Assembly: GCA_943787265.1 (NCBI GenBank)
Contig: CALSLT010000026.1
Location: 1-64,000 of the forward strand
Origin: an uncultured Planctomycetaceae bacterium
Lineage (GTDB): Bacteria > Planctomycetota > Planctomycetia > Planctomycetales > Planctomycetaceae
Reading direction: 5' to 3'
DNA: 64,000 nucleotides
Under the pieces are notes generated by a model. It ran no database searches and was not told the DNA's origin. It saw only the letters and a list, made by a program, of their open reading frames with translations. Positions 27,135-36,644 of this stretch are shown here, in pieces. The stretch's first letter is position 1, and each line of letters begins with the position of its first letter. Both the position numbers and the translations under genes were made by a program.

Positions 27135-28592
27135 CTACGGAAGTGGCGGCTTCGGAATGTAGGCTTTTACTTCAGCCAGATAGTTCATCAGCTTGGCGTC
27201 CAAATGGTCAGCCATGTCGGACATCATCGGTGCAAGGTTCGTCGTTTCGTTCGGATCCTTCACAACGTCGAACAGCAGCACGTCGTCGTGATGATAATTG
27301 TGGATCAGCTTGTAATTCCCCTGCCGAATCGCGCTGGCGGGATACGACCCTTCGCCCTGGTAGTGCGGGAAATGAAAATACATCGCGTCGCGCTGGAGCG
27401 AGCCGCCGCCGAACAACGGGACCAGGCTGACTCCATCGACGTGTTGATCCGGGCGCGCCGGAAGCATCGCCATCTCCAGCAATGTCGGATAGAAATCCAT
27501 GCTGGTAAGAGGCGAGTCGACACTTGAACCAGGTTTCGAATGTCCGGGCCAGTGAATCAGTAGCGGCGTGCGAACTCCACCTTCAAAGACGAACGTCTTG
27601 CCCGTTCGGAGTGGTTGATTGGAGGTCGGGTGAGTTCGAAAATACGAAGAGCGTCCACCGTTGTCCCCGGTCAACACGATGATGGTGTTGTCATAGAGGC
27701 CCGCGGACTTGAGTGCGCCCACCAGCCGGCCAATGTTCTTATCAAGAGTGAACAGCTCACCGGCATACTCGGCACTGTCCTGCCGTAGCTTCTGTGCCTT
27801 GTGCCCGTGGTCGTCGAGGACACGATCAGGTTCAAGTGCCGGCAATGCCTGAGCCTTCTTTTCGAACCGATCTCGTACATCAGACTTCGATGCAATGGGA
27901 GCGTGCATCGCGAAGTGGCACAGATGCAAATAGAAAGGCTGGTCGCGTTCGGCCGTCACAAATTCGATGGCGGCATTCGTTAGTAAATCGGTGAAGTTGT
28001 CGCCGGGGTTGGAATCGGGAAAGTAAGTGGGAGGCTTTGCTTTTCTGCTATTATGGAATGGGTGGAACATCTGGCAGTTATTGGTCTCGATGATTGCCTT
28101 CTCTGAATCGAATCCGTGTCGCGTAGGGCCACCCGTCTCGTTCAGCTTGCCCATGTGCCACTTGCCGAAGAATGCTGTCTCGTATCCAGCCTCCTGAAAC
28201 GCCTCGCCGAGCGTCACTTCTTTGTCCTTGATTCCGGCAGCTTGAGGCTTCGGACAGTAGACTCGCGCTTTCTCACCTTTACGCCGATAGGCGACATCAA
28301 CGCCCGGCAACCACTGCGTCACGCCATGCCGCGCGGGATTCTTTGCTGTCAGAATACTGACGCGCGTTGGCGAACACATCGGGCTGGGTGTGTAGCAATG
28401 ATCAAATCGCGTCCACTGCTTCGACAACCGATCCATTTCAGGCGTCTCGTAGAAAGTGCTCCCGTTGTAGCCCACGTCGTACCAACCGAAGTCATCGATC
28501 AGAACGAACAGCACATTGGGTTTCTCCGCCGCGCGAACGACTGAGGCTGCTGATGCCAGCGCAATCAACAAAGCAACGACGGACGTTTTCAT
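27135..28592 (-). CDS. Secreted sulfatase
   Basis: The 485-residue protein has a signal peptide (MKTSVVALLIALASAASVVRA). It shows the type I sulfatase core: NVLFVLIDDFGWYDVG with metal-binding D33 and D34, the formylglycine motif CSPTR with Cys73, and GKWHMGK with K144 and H146. A late GDNGG (with Asp and Asn) completes the metal site. The Cys must be converted to formylglycine by a maturase not present here. It hydrolyses sulfate esters, most likely on a polysaccharide, but the substrate cannot be read from sequence. Planctomycetes often have many sulfatases. Confidence 0.93.
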   Translation of the reverse strand: MKTSVVALLIALASAASVVRAAEKPNVLFVLIDDFGWYDVGYNGSTFYETPEMDRLSKQWTRFDHCYTPSPMCSPTRVSILTAKNPARHGVTQWLPGVDVAYRRKGEKARVYCPKPQAAGIKDKEVTLGEAFQEAGYETAFFGKWHMGKLNETGGPTRHGFDSEKAIIETNNCQMFHPFHNSRKAKPPTYFPDSNPGDNFTDLLTNAAIEFVTAERDQPFYLHLCHFAMHAPIASKSDVRDRFEKKAQALPALEPDRVLDDHGHKAQKLRQDSAEYAGELFTLDKNIGRLVGALKSAGLYDNTIIVLTGDNGGRSSYFRTHPTSNQPLRTGKTFVFEGGVRTPLLIHWPGHSKPGSSVDSPLTSMDFYPTLLEMAMLPARPDQHVDGVSLVPLFGGGSLQRDAMYFHFPHYQGEGSYPASAIRQGNYKLIHNYHHDDVLLFDVVKDPNETTNLAPMMSDMADHLDAKLMNYLAEVKAYIPKPPLP

Positions 28593-28716
28593 AAACTCAT
28601 TCTCGCGTTGGTTCTTTTAATGGCAAAACGAAGGATCGTCCCGTAAGAATAGCTGAGGGCGCAACACCATGTGTCGCCTGATCGAAGCCATTCTGGCTGT
28701 GCCACCGTGTCTCTTG

Positions 28717-29709
28717 TCACTGAATTCTGGCGTACGAATACGGACGCGATGGTGGCAGGCGGCCGGCTTCGATCATGTTGTAGGTGAGTTGGCAGTTGAG
28801 CGGCCTTTTCTTGTCCAGAATCAGGTCTTGAATCCAATCGACTGGTGCCAGAGCGATTGAACGGTTGGGATTGCAGACGCAAATCGACTCGGAGCCTTTT
28901 GCCTGTCGAACTCGGCACCACTCCCAGTCCAGCGTCCAGCAAAAGAGTTGTCCGGCAAGAGTTCCCAATTCGATTGCTCGATCAGCAATCTGGTCAGCCT
29001 CTGACTTTTTGATCTTGCGGGCGGACTGAATTTCCTGCTCGATAATCGCGAATCGTTCTTCCGCCTCCTTGACCTTTCGGAGCTTCAATTCCTTCATGAC
29101 GTTGCCGACGATTTCCCACATTTCGGCCTCTTCGTCGTCGGTAAACGGGATCTCCTTTGTCCGCTTCGCCTTGGGAGTGCAGTCGATAATGTCAGGAGCC
29201 GGTTTCTGCCATTGACCGTCGACGATGGTGATGTTTTTGATGACTCGCTTGAAGACTGGATGATCAAGAAGCGTCCCTGACTTCGCGAGGAAACGGAAAA
29301 TCACGGCCAGCTTCTTCGAACGATACACGCGAATGATCTCGCCCTTCGAAAGTGGAAAAGCGTCTCGTTCCCACTCATCGCCGAAGCCTTTGACGTGCAA
29401 CATTTCCTCGTCAAACAAATCACCATCCGCAATTTTGATACGCCGCTTCTTTCGGCCTTTGTTGAACCACTTCAGGCTATCCTGGAATTCGCCGTTCGCT
29501 CTTGGCAACTTGAAAACTTCAATGCGAAGCAGGCTGGTCTTGTCCCACGGATCAAGGTCCTGACAGAAGAAAGTCGCACCAACTTCGTTCGCTTTTCCTT
29601 CCCACACAAAGTGATCCAGCGGCCACAGGTGAGCCCCCTTTATCTGCAGGCACCCCATTCCAAATTCTTTAACCATCGTGGCGTCGGTCAAATCGATTTG
29701 TTCGAACAT
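28717..29709 (-). CDS. Hypothetical protein with DUF3806-like C-terminus
   Basis: The 330-residue protein from ATG 29709 (MFEQIDLTDATMVKEFGMGC) has GGAG nine bases upstream. The open frame extends another 88 codons but would overlap the permease gene. The C-terminal third (ELGTLAGQLFCWTLDWEWCR, then LAPVDWIQDLI and LTYNMIEAGRLPPSRPYSYA) resembles DUF3806 domains. The first part (PLDHFVWEGKANEVGATFF) is unassigned. It follows the lactate permease on the same strand, but a long hairpin separates the two. Confidence 0.65.
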   Translation of the reverse strand: MFEQIDLTDATMVKEFGMGCLQIKGAHLWPLDHFVWEGKANEVGATFFCQDLDPWDKTSLLRIEVFKLPRANGEFQDSLKWFNKGRKKRRIKIADGDLFDEEMLHVKGFGDEWERDAFPLSKGEIIRVYRSKKLAVIFRFLAKSGTLLDHPVFKRVIKNITIVDGQWQKPAPDIIDCTPKAKRTKEIPFTDDEEAEMWEIVGNVMKELKLRKVKEAEERFAIIEQEIQSARKIKKSEADQIADRAIELGTLAGQLFCWTLDWEWCRVRQAKGSESICVCNPNRSIALAPVDWIQDLILDKKRPLNCQLTYNMIEAGRLPPSRPYSYARIQ

Positions 29710-29732
29710 CGAGGTCTCCGGAAGTAAAAGAA

Positions 29733-29790
29733 GGGCCGGTTCCCACCGGCCAGTCAGACGCAACCAGCAATGGCCGGTGGGAACAGGCCC
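29733..29790. terminator. Long perfect-arm hairpin after the lactate permease gene
   Basis: The arms GGGCCGGTTCCCACCGGCCA and TGGCCGGTGGGAACAGGCCC pair over 20 bases with one bulge, enclosing 18 bases. It lies 13 bp beyond the permease stop and 23 bp before the start of the next gene. It could be a terminator or a REP-type unit; there is no clean T-run. Confidence 0.65.
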
Positions 29791-29803
29791 TACGTCTTTC
29801 GTG

Positions 29804-31627
29804 TTATTTCGTTTCTTTCGTGGTTGAGCCTTTTCTGCATTGAGACACCGCAAGACCTGCCAGAAGCGCAAGCGTTCCGGCGAATAGAATGCTGCCGGCG
29901 TTGATTGGTCCCTTCGTGCTGCTCCAGACGATGGCGTATCCCAGGCAGCCGGGTACGAAGGCGTAGTAGGCAAAGACCCACAGCGTCTTGCGGATGACGG
30001 CTCCTTCTTTGCCGATCAGACCGACAACCGCCGAGGCGGCGACGACGTTGTGGACGCAGATGGTGTTGCCGGCTGCTCCGCCGATGGCCTGCAGGGCGAC
30101 GATCCAGTCCGGGGAGACTCCGATGCGAGTTCCCACATTAAACTGAAACAACGAGAACATCATATTGCTGATCGTGTTGCTGCCAGCGACGAACGCTCCC
30201 AGCCCGCCGATGACCGGCGAGAAGATCGGCCATGCCGCTCCGGTCAGATCAGCAACGCCCTCGGCCAGCACCAGCGGCATTTTTTCCAGGCCGCCGACTC
30301 CGTTCTGCGAGTTAATAAAGACCTGAACCATCGGCACGGTAAAGACCAGCGCGACGGACGCTTTCAGGACGGTTTTGCCGGACGACTTCCATGCTCGGCC
30401 GTACGCGGCACTCGACATTCCATGCAACACGAATGTGATCGCCGAAACGACGATGAAGATCGAACCAGGCAGGTAAAGCGGCTGCACTTTTGATTTGATA
30501 CCCATTGCCTCGCTGGCCGCCATCGAGGTCGGAACGAAAGCGTCCCAGTCAATCAACAACTGCACCGATTGAAGCAGACTCTTAACGCCGAGTTCCGGAA
30601 CACGAGTCGCGACAAGCAGCCCCGCGACGAACACGTACGGCAGCCAGGCTTTAAGAAGACTCATCATCGGGCTGGCGGAATCTTCTTCCTGAATCTGCAT
30701 CGTGCCGTTCCAGTCATCGTCCCAGGTTTCTCGCGGCGCGAAGTTCCACGGTTCACCCTTCGGAACCAGAAATCCTTTCCGAGTTGCGGTCACGACGATT
30801 GCCAATCCGCAGAGGCCACCGATCAGCGACGGAAACTCAGGACCAAGAAAAACAGCGACGGCAAGGTACGGCAGCGTCATCGACAGCGCTGCGAAGATCG
30901 CGAACGGCCAGATTCGGAGCCCGTCGGCGAACGATCGATTCGGCCCGAAGAACCGAGTCATGAACGAAACGACGAACAACGGAATCAACGTCCCGGCCAC
31001 GGCGTGCAGCATGGCGACCTTCGCAGCGATGCTCGCCAGGAATGCCGGCGAAACTCCATCGCCCGAGGCTGCCGCAAAACCACTGGCAGTAGCAAACTCG
31101 ATGACTCCTGGGTCGCTGCCAAGTCCACCGCCAACTCCGACAATGATCGGTGTGCCGAGCGCCCCGAACGAAACGGGAGTGCTTTGAATCATCATCCCGG
31201 CGACGACGGCCGCCATCGCCGGAAAACCCAACCCGACAAGCAACGGAACGGCAACGGCCGCTGGCGTTCCAAACCCGGCCGAACCTTCAATGAACGAACC
31301 GAACAGCCAGGCGATAATGATGACCTGAATTCGGCGGTCCGGTGAGATATCGATGAAGCCTTTGCGGATCGCCCGAATGGCTCCGCTTTCCTGCAGCGTG
31401 TTCAGCAGCAGAATCGCTCCGAAGATGATGTACAGCAACGTGCCGGCAACAATCAGTCCGTGAACCGACGCGACGGCAACCTGAATCGCAGGCACTTTCC
31501 ACACAAACAATGCCAAGGTAGCTGCCGTTAAATAAGAAAGTGGCATCGCTCGACTGGCCGGCCAGCGAAGCACGACGAGGAACAACCCGACAACGGCAAT
31601 CGGCAACGTGGCGAGCAGTGCTAACAT
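29804..31627 (-). CDS. lldP: Lactate permease
   Basis: The 607-residue protein is a multi-span member of the LctP family, which imports L-lactate with protons. Start at ATG 31627 ([20 protein letters not shown]); the frame opens 22 codons earlier with no coding evidence. The signature [20 protein letters not shown] and [15 protein letters not shown] are typical, and about 12-14 hydrophobic helices are visible. A soluble loop around 340-370 is larger than in the E. coli protein. It may supply lactate for respiration; no lactate dehydrogenase is in the window. The gap upstream contains a long inverted repeat. Confidence 0.9.
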   Translation of the reverse strand: MLALLATLPIAVVGLFLVVLRWPASRAMPLSYLTAATLALFVWKVPAIQVAVASVHGLIVAGTLLYIIFGAILLLNTLQESGAIRAIRKGFIDISPDRRIQVIIIAWLFGSFIEGSAGFGTPAAVAVPLLVGLGFPAMAAVVAGMMIQSTPVSFGALGTPIIVGVGGGLGSDPGVIEFATASGFAAASGDGVSPAFLASIAAKVAMLHAVAGTLIPLFVVSFMTRFFGPNRSFADGLRIWPFAIFAALSMTLPYLAVAVFLGPEFPSLIGGLCGLAIVVTATRKGFLVPKGEPWNFAPRETWDDDWNGTMQIQEEDSASPMMSLLKAWLPYVFVAGLLVATRVPELGVKSLLQSVQLLIDWDAFVPTSMAASEAMGIKSKVQPLYLPGSIFIVVSAITFVLHGMSSAAYGRAWKSSGKTVLKASVALVFTVPMVQVFINSQNGVGGLEKMPLVLAEGVADLTGAAWPIFSPVIGGLGAFVAGSNTISNMMFSLFQFNVGTRIGVSPDWIVALQAIGGAAGNTICVHNVVAASAVVGLIGKEGAVIRKTLWVFAYYAFVPGCLGYAIVWSSTKGPINAGSILFAGTLALLAGLAVSQCRKGSTTKETK

Positions 31628-31680
31628 TTCGAAATTCCTTTGCCGTCGGAAATTCAGATTCCTGACGGGTAAAAAACAAA

Positions 31681-31747
31681 CCACGGAATACACGAAAAGA
31701 CACGGAAGCGTCGTTATGCCTTCCGTGTCTTTCCTTGTATTCCGTGG
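31681..31747. repeat. Long hairpin repeat, ccacggaa type
   Basis: The left arm 31681-31708 and the right arm 31720-31747 are 28 bases long each and nearly fully complementary. The left starts ccacggaatacacg and the right ends attccgtgg. The loop is 11 bases. It lies between the start of the permease gene and the end of map. It belongs in style with the hairpins at 23273, 38506 and 46247. Confidence 0.85.
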
Positions 31748-31796
31748 TCCAAATTTTCTGAGAGCACGTCTTCTGAAGAGTCTCTGAGAACGCTGT

Positions 31797-32612
31797 TTAG
31801 AACTGGTGGCCTTCCTGAGGACCGTTCTTAGTCAGTGTCATGATCTCGGGGCCGTCGTCGGTCATGAGAATTGTGTGTTCGAACTGTGCGGTCAACTTGC
31901 CGTCGAGTGTTCGGACCGTCCATCCGTCGAACTTGTCGAGCACGGTTTTCCAGGTGCCCAGGTTCAGCATCGGCTCAATCGTAAAGCACATGCCTGGGCG
32001 AACGATCTGGCTACCGGCTTTGCTGCCTCGGAACCAGAAGTGCGGCACACCTGGTTCCTGATGGAAGCTGCGGCCGATGCCGTGTCCCTGGTAGTCTCGC
32101 ACGACTTCGAATTCACGCTCGGTCGCGTACTTGTAGATGGCGGCGCCGATGTCGCGGATTTTTCCGTACGGCTCGATGGCTCGGATGCCGACCCACAGCG
32201 ATTCGAACGTTGTCTGAACCAGGCGTTTCGCTTCGTCGGAGACTTCGCCGATCAGGAATGTTTCCGACTGATCGCCGTGCCAGCCGTTGACGATCGTCGT
32301 CAGGTCGATGTTGACGATGTCGCCTTCCTGCAGCTCGTACTCGTTCGGAATTCCGTGGCAGACGACTTCGTTCACGCTGATGCAACTGACGTTGGGGTAG
32401 GGCGGTGCTCCCGGAGGCCCCGCATAACCCAGACACGCCGGCGTGTGGCCGTGATCCTGCGTGTATTCCTGGAGCATTTTGTCGAGATCGATCGTTCGCG
32501 CACCGGGTTTGGCATGCGGACGAATGAAGTCCATCAGCTCGGCGTTGAAGCCACTGGCGGCGCGAAGGTGGTCTCGGTCTTCAGCGTTGTAAATCGGTGG
32601 CTGCCTGCCCAA
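31797..32612 (-). CDS. map: Methionine aminopeptidase type I
   Basis: The 271-residue enzyme removes the starting methionine from new proteins. Metal ligands are visible in [18 protein letters not shown] (two Asp), [10 protein letters not shown] (His), FTIEPML (Glu) and FEHTILM (Glu). Translation begins at a TTG (32612), with GGAG about nine bases upstream and no ATG available upstream of the conserved region. It lacks the zinc-finger extension seen in some homologues. It is followed by a hairpin and lctP on the same strand. Confidence 0.95.
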   Translation of the reverse strand: MGRQPPIYNAEDRDHLRAASGFNAELMDFIRPHAKPGARTIDLDKMLQEYTQDHGHTPACLGYAGPPGAPPYPNVSCISVNEVVCHGIPNEYELQEGDIVNIDLTTIVNGWHGDQSETFLIGEVSDEAKRLVQTTFESLWVGIRAIEPYGKIRDIGAAIYKYATEREFEVVRDYQGHGIGRSFHQEPGVPHFWFRGSKAGSQIVRPGMCFTIEPMLNLGTWKTVLDKFDGWTVRTLDGKLTAQFEHTILMTDDGPEIMTLTKNGPQEGHQF

Positions 32613-32887
32613 CGGAGAACTCCAGTTTTTGACGACTCAAAAAATCCAGGTTTCGGCTCAACCACTTGAGGCAATTATGCCGAAAACTAAGAGAACGCGA
32701 AAATCGCGGCCCGTTATAGCAATTGGGCTGGCTGAAGAGAAACTGCTCGCCCTGACTGCAGCGCTCCCTGACGGTCAACGGCTGCTCACATCGGACTTCC
32801 CGAACGAATAAACAAACGCTGAACTGCCTGAACGGCGGCGGTCGAACCTGGTTTCGGCGAGGTTGACTCAAGGAAGGGTCAGATCAA

Positions 32888-34035
32888 ATGTGGAATCTTA
32901 CAAGCCCCGCGGCACGACAACGGATCGTCGTCCGCACTCTTGTGGCCATGTCCGCTGCAGCTTTCATAGCGAATTCGGCTTCTGCTCAGGAGTCCACCAT
33001 TCGCCGGCCAGATCCCGACGACCGTCACCGCCGAATCGTTTCTCCAAACATCGGCCGCCAGTTGCTCGGCCTCATGCTCTCCGCGCTGTGGAGCAAACTC
33101 GTGCAGCACGAAGCCCGCCTGCAACTCAAAAGCTGCGTGCGGAGCAAGCCGAGCTGGCTGCGGTGCCGGCTGCGGAGAATCAGCATCCGGTTGTCCGGTG
33201 ATGGGACTTTGGGACGCGATCTCGTCGCCGAGCTGTGGCAACGGACCGGGAACACTCATGCGATGGAGTTACGGCTCCGGCGAAACCGGCGGACCTGATC
33301 TCGATGCACCACTCGTCACCGACCGGCCTGACTTCACCGAAGCGTCATCGACGGTCGGCAAAGGCGTGCTCCAGATCGAATTTGGATACACCTACACGCA
33401 GAACCGCGACAACGGCAGCGAAACAATTTCGCAGAGCATCGGTGAGCCGCTGTTCCGCTATGGAATCCTGGCCGACTGGCTGGAATTTCGGTTCGCGGCG
33501 TTTCCGACCGTCGAAGAACGCAACCCTGCCGGCGGACCTAACGACACGACAACCGGAACCGAAGACCTGTATCTCGGATTCAAAATCGGCCTGACACCGC
33601 AGGAAGGCATCCTGCCGGAAATGGCCATCCTGCCACAGATGACCGTCCCGTCCGGCAGCAGCGCTTTCACCAACGACCAAGTGCTTCCCGGAGTCAACTG
33701 GCTCTACTCGTGGGCACTGAGTGACGACCTCTCCGTCGCCGGTAGCACGCAGTTCAACCGCGCTGTCAACGACACGGGCGACGCCTACACGGAGTGGGCT
33801 CAATCAGCGACAGCGGCATTCGGCATCACGGAAGAGGTCGGCGGTTACGTCGAGTGGTACGGTCTGTTTCCGCACGCGGCGACCGGCGGAGTGAAGCCCG
33901 AGCACTACCTCAACGGCGGCTTCACTTACCTGATTTCGAACGACGTCCAGTTCGACATCCGAGCCGGCTACGGCCTCAACGACCGCTGCCGACGACGTCT
34001 TCATCGGCAGCGGTTTCTCAGTCCGCTTTCATTGA
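32888..34035 (+). pseudogene. Outer-membrane-like protein, broken by two single-base frameshifts
   Basis: Three frames join to make one protein. Frame A (from ATG 32888) gives a signal peptide (VVRTLVAMSAAAFIANSASAQ). Frame B (from about 33000) continues with a cysteine-rich segment (about 33060-33195, CSASCSPRCG, ACGASRAGCGAGCG). It is followed by a beta-rich part (APLVTDRPDFTEASSTVGKG, FGYTYTQNRDN, ISNDVQFDIRAGYGLND). Frame C, entered after one extra base at about 33984, gives AADDVFIGSGFSVRFH and a stop at 34033-34035, a normal barrel ending. The beta part resembles transporter-type outer-membrane proteins in planctomycetes (the Phenol_MetA_deg-like group). Each shift needs one extra base. 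It is either a pseudogene or a sequencing error. Confidence 0.75.
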
Positions 34036-34613
34036 GCCTGCTTCTTACGCTGATAGAAACGCTGTAGCTCAAGCTGCTGTTTCGCTTTAGCTTGCCGAAT
34101 TGCGTCAAGATCTGAACCCGCCCTCGACGGAGGAGCAACGCCCACCGAACCAGCGAACACGGGGACGCCATTGACCATTCGGTACGTGCATGGAACGTTG
34201 TAAACGGTCATGCCGTTGAACTGCCGAGCCGACGTGCCCTTCGGCATGTCTGATACCGGATCTCGAAGGACGTTCGGCATCGCCGGGGAATGAAGTCCGT
34301 TGGCGGTCGGATCCTGATACTCTCGTCGTTTAAGAATGCCCAGTGGCCGTGGCGCTGGAACTGGCAACGCTTGCCGTGTTACAGGCATCGTATAAGTCAA
34401 CTGCTTCGATAACGTCTCGTACTGTGAGACACGTTTCTTCTGCTGTGATTTCAAATCGGTGAGCTGTTTCTCGAGGTTCGCGATCTTCGCCAGCAACTCT
34501 TCACGAGTCGCATGCTTCAACGACTCTTTCTTGACGGCAGCGTCGTCGAGCGCGCTGGCGACGCCCGTTCCAATCGCACAAGCAGCAAACAGGATCAGGG
34601 TGAATCGTGCCAT
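34029..34613 (-). CDS. Secreted coiled-coil protein of unknown function
   Basis: The 194-residue protein from ATG 34613 (MARFTLILFAACAIGTGVAS) has a signal peptide to about residue 21. A heptad-type coiled coil follows (REELLAKIANLEKQLTDLKS, then QKKRVSQYETLSKQL). A Pro-rich part and a C-terminal Gln/Lys-rich helix (AIRQAKAKQQLELQRFYQRK) complete it. Its 3' end overlaps the convergent frame C of the outer-membrane-like gene by 7 bp. It sits between two barrel-type genes and may be an envelope partner, but this is inference. Confidence 0.65.
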   Translation of the reverse strand: MARFTLILFAACAIGTGVASALDDAAVKKESLKHATREELLAKIANLEKQLTDLKSQQKKRVSQYETLSKQLTYTMPVTRQALPVPAPRPLGILKRREYQDPTANGLHSPAMPNVLRDPVSDMPKGTSARQFNGMTVYNVPCTYRMVNGVPVFAGSVGVAPPSRAGSDLDAIRQAKAKQQLELQRFYQRKKQAQ

Positions 34614-34781
34614 GACAGCCTCTCCAATCATCGATGTCCAGGATTCACGTGAGCAACCAGGCTCTTCGAAGTCGCAACACGGTCGGGCGCCAGCAGCTAC
34701 CGAATGTTGAGAATACGAAGAAACTCAACGCACCCGGAACAGGAAGATCCTGCCGATGCGAAGCTGCAATTCCGGAGGCAA

Positions 34782-36336
34782 TCAGAAGTGCATGCCGGCT
34801 CGGACGAAGGCGAGATCGTCGGCATCGAAGTTTCCGACGTGAGATCGGTAGCGGAGTTCGCGGTCAAACACGTAGCCGATTTCCGCAAAGTATGTGATGC
34901 CGGAAATGTGCCGTTTCTCCCAGCCAAGATGGACTCGCCAGTTGGCGAACGTCGCGAGATCTTCGCCAACTCCCGCACGCTGAACACGCCACGTTCGACC
35001 GAAAAACCCACCGCCAATATACGACCAGATTTCGCCTTCCTGCTGTTCGGCGACGAAACCCGCAAGCTTCCATTCCGGAAACACAATCTCAAACTGCAGG
35101 TGGTCGTGCGGTTGCCAGATGACTCCGGCGACGGGATAGAATTCCTGGTTCTCAAGATTCAGGAATGCCGCGCCCCATGACGACCTGAATGTCTCGACTG
35201 GCCTCGTACGTGAAGAGCGACATTCCTGTCACGCGAAGTGCGTCGAGTTCTTCTTCGATTTCACCGTCGCTGAAGATGCCCGCGCCGAGTTCCATCCGCA
35301 TTCGCCATCGCTCGTCGAGCTGGTGCATCCAAGCGACTTCGATCTGCAAGTCAATCAGTTCTTTTTCGAGTTTCGTCATCGCAGTGCCGAGTCCTTTGTG
35401 GATGCCGATCGACGGAGTCACGGTGATTCCGCGGAACTTGGCCAGCCCAACCGTCACTCCACCATAAAGCGACGCGAGACCAAACTTGTCGGACCCGCTG
35501 CCGTCGATGGCCAGGTCGGCATGCCAGTGCTCCCAGCGCAGCCAGCTTCTGTCGTGCGGAGGCGTCCGAGCCGGGTCACGAGGAATGTCGCTGCGAGTCG
35601 ATCGCCCGGCGTACTCTTCAATCAGATCGATCCAATCGAGTTCTCCGTCGCGGTTTCCGGCATCGAACAATGCCGGGTCAGGCCGAGGCAACGGAATGAT
35701 TGGATTGGATTCGGGCAACGTCGGCCACTGAAAACCGTCGCCACCGTCCGGAATTTCAATTCCGCCATCAAACTTGATCGGCCCACCGTTCTGATGCAGA
35801 TCGTTGTGCTGGAACGGGTCAATTATCGACGGTGGAATCAGAGGATTCTGAGGCGGCACTGGTAAAGCAGGCGTCACGACATCCGGTCGTAGCATCGGTG
35901 CGGGCAACGGAGTCGTCTGCTGGTGCATGCGTCCGGGCAATGTTCGAGCGGTGTCCGCTCGATGAGTCGACGGAGTGCCGGGTAAATGCGGCGGAGCTGT
36001 AATCGGCACGGGAACTTCAGGAGTGCCGTCAGCAATCCTCGGCACAAGCCCGGTCCCGTTGGAATTCGCCAGCGAAGTCATTCGCAACGGCAGACCAGTA
36101 ATCGGATCCAGCGGCTCTCCAAGGCCGACCGGCGAACCACCGTTTCGAACGCCACTCTGCTGCGAAGACTGCTGAGCAGGAGTCACCTGTAGATTCGCCG
36201 GGACCGGAGTTTCCCAAGGCGCAATCAGCCCGTAACTGTCGGCAGATTGCTGTGCGAAAGATCGCGGCGCAACCTCAGACAGAAATAGAGCACAAAGGCA
36301 AAGTAGTAGGGGAAATCTCACCAGAAACGGTGCCAC
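34782..36336 (-). pseudogene. Secreted beta-rich (outer-membrane-like) protein broken by one frameshift
   Basis: The first 388 codons (from 36336) encode a signal peptide (MAPFLVRFPLLLCLCALFLS), a long Pro-rich linker and a beta-strand region (LASLYGGVTVGLAKFRG, MRMELGAGIFSDGEIEEEL). A single extra base at about 35172 (GGGCGCGGC) moves the frame. Read in the next frame, the protein continues AAFLNLENQEFYPVAGVIWQ and ends YVFDRELRYRSHVGNFDADD... MHF at 34782, giving a joined length of 517 residues. The split ends in a typical membrane-strand pattern with a terminal Phe. Homologues are secreted barrels in planctomycetes whose function I cannot name. Confidence 0.75.
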
Positions 36337-36644
36337 AGAAGGGCGTGACGTGCGGAATCGAGGATCGATCCCTGAGGAAGGGAGCGGTGAGATAGCTGTT
36401 TTGGCGAAATCCGGTCAAGACCACTTCCGTGGCCATGCAACTCCAACTCTGCATTGAAGGGCCGGCCGAGTCCATCAATACGGCGTGAAAAGTAGCGTCC
36501 AGTCTGCTATTCGACAGTGAGGATCCACCAACTCTGGCTATCAGGCTGTAGACCTCATACCCTGAAACGCCTGTGTCGAATGTGATCTTCCCTCCACCCA
36601 TCCCCTCTTTCCCTCCTGAACTGCTCACACAAGGAAATAGACCA
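36337..36644. other. Intergenic gap, no gene seen
   Basis: About 308 bp between divergent genes. It should carry promoters in both directions. I see no hairpin, repeat or RNA gene. A purine/pyrimidine-biased stretch (cccatcccctctttccctcctg) lies near 36596-36618, and an AAGGAAA ribosome binding site precedes ATG 36645. Confidence 0.5.

Noticed and set aside
30569-31345. Plus-strand frame of 258 codons inside the lactate permease gene
   Set aside because: Highly charged, Arg/Asp/Gln-rich product without domains. The minus frame gives a clear multi-span permease.
32629-32811. 60-codon plus frame between map and the broken outer-membrane gene
   Set aside because: It has no ribosome binding site and lies in the leader region of map. 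Basic content at the middle is suggestive but not enough.
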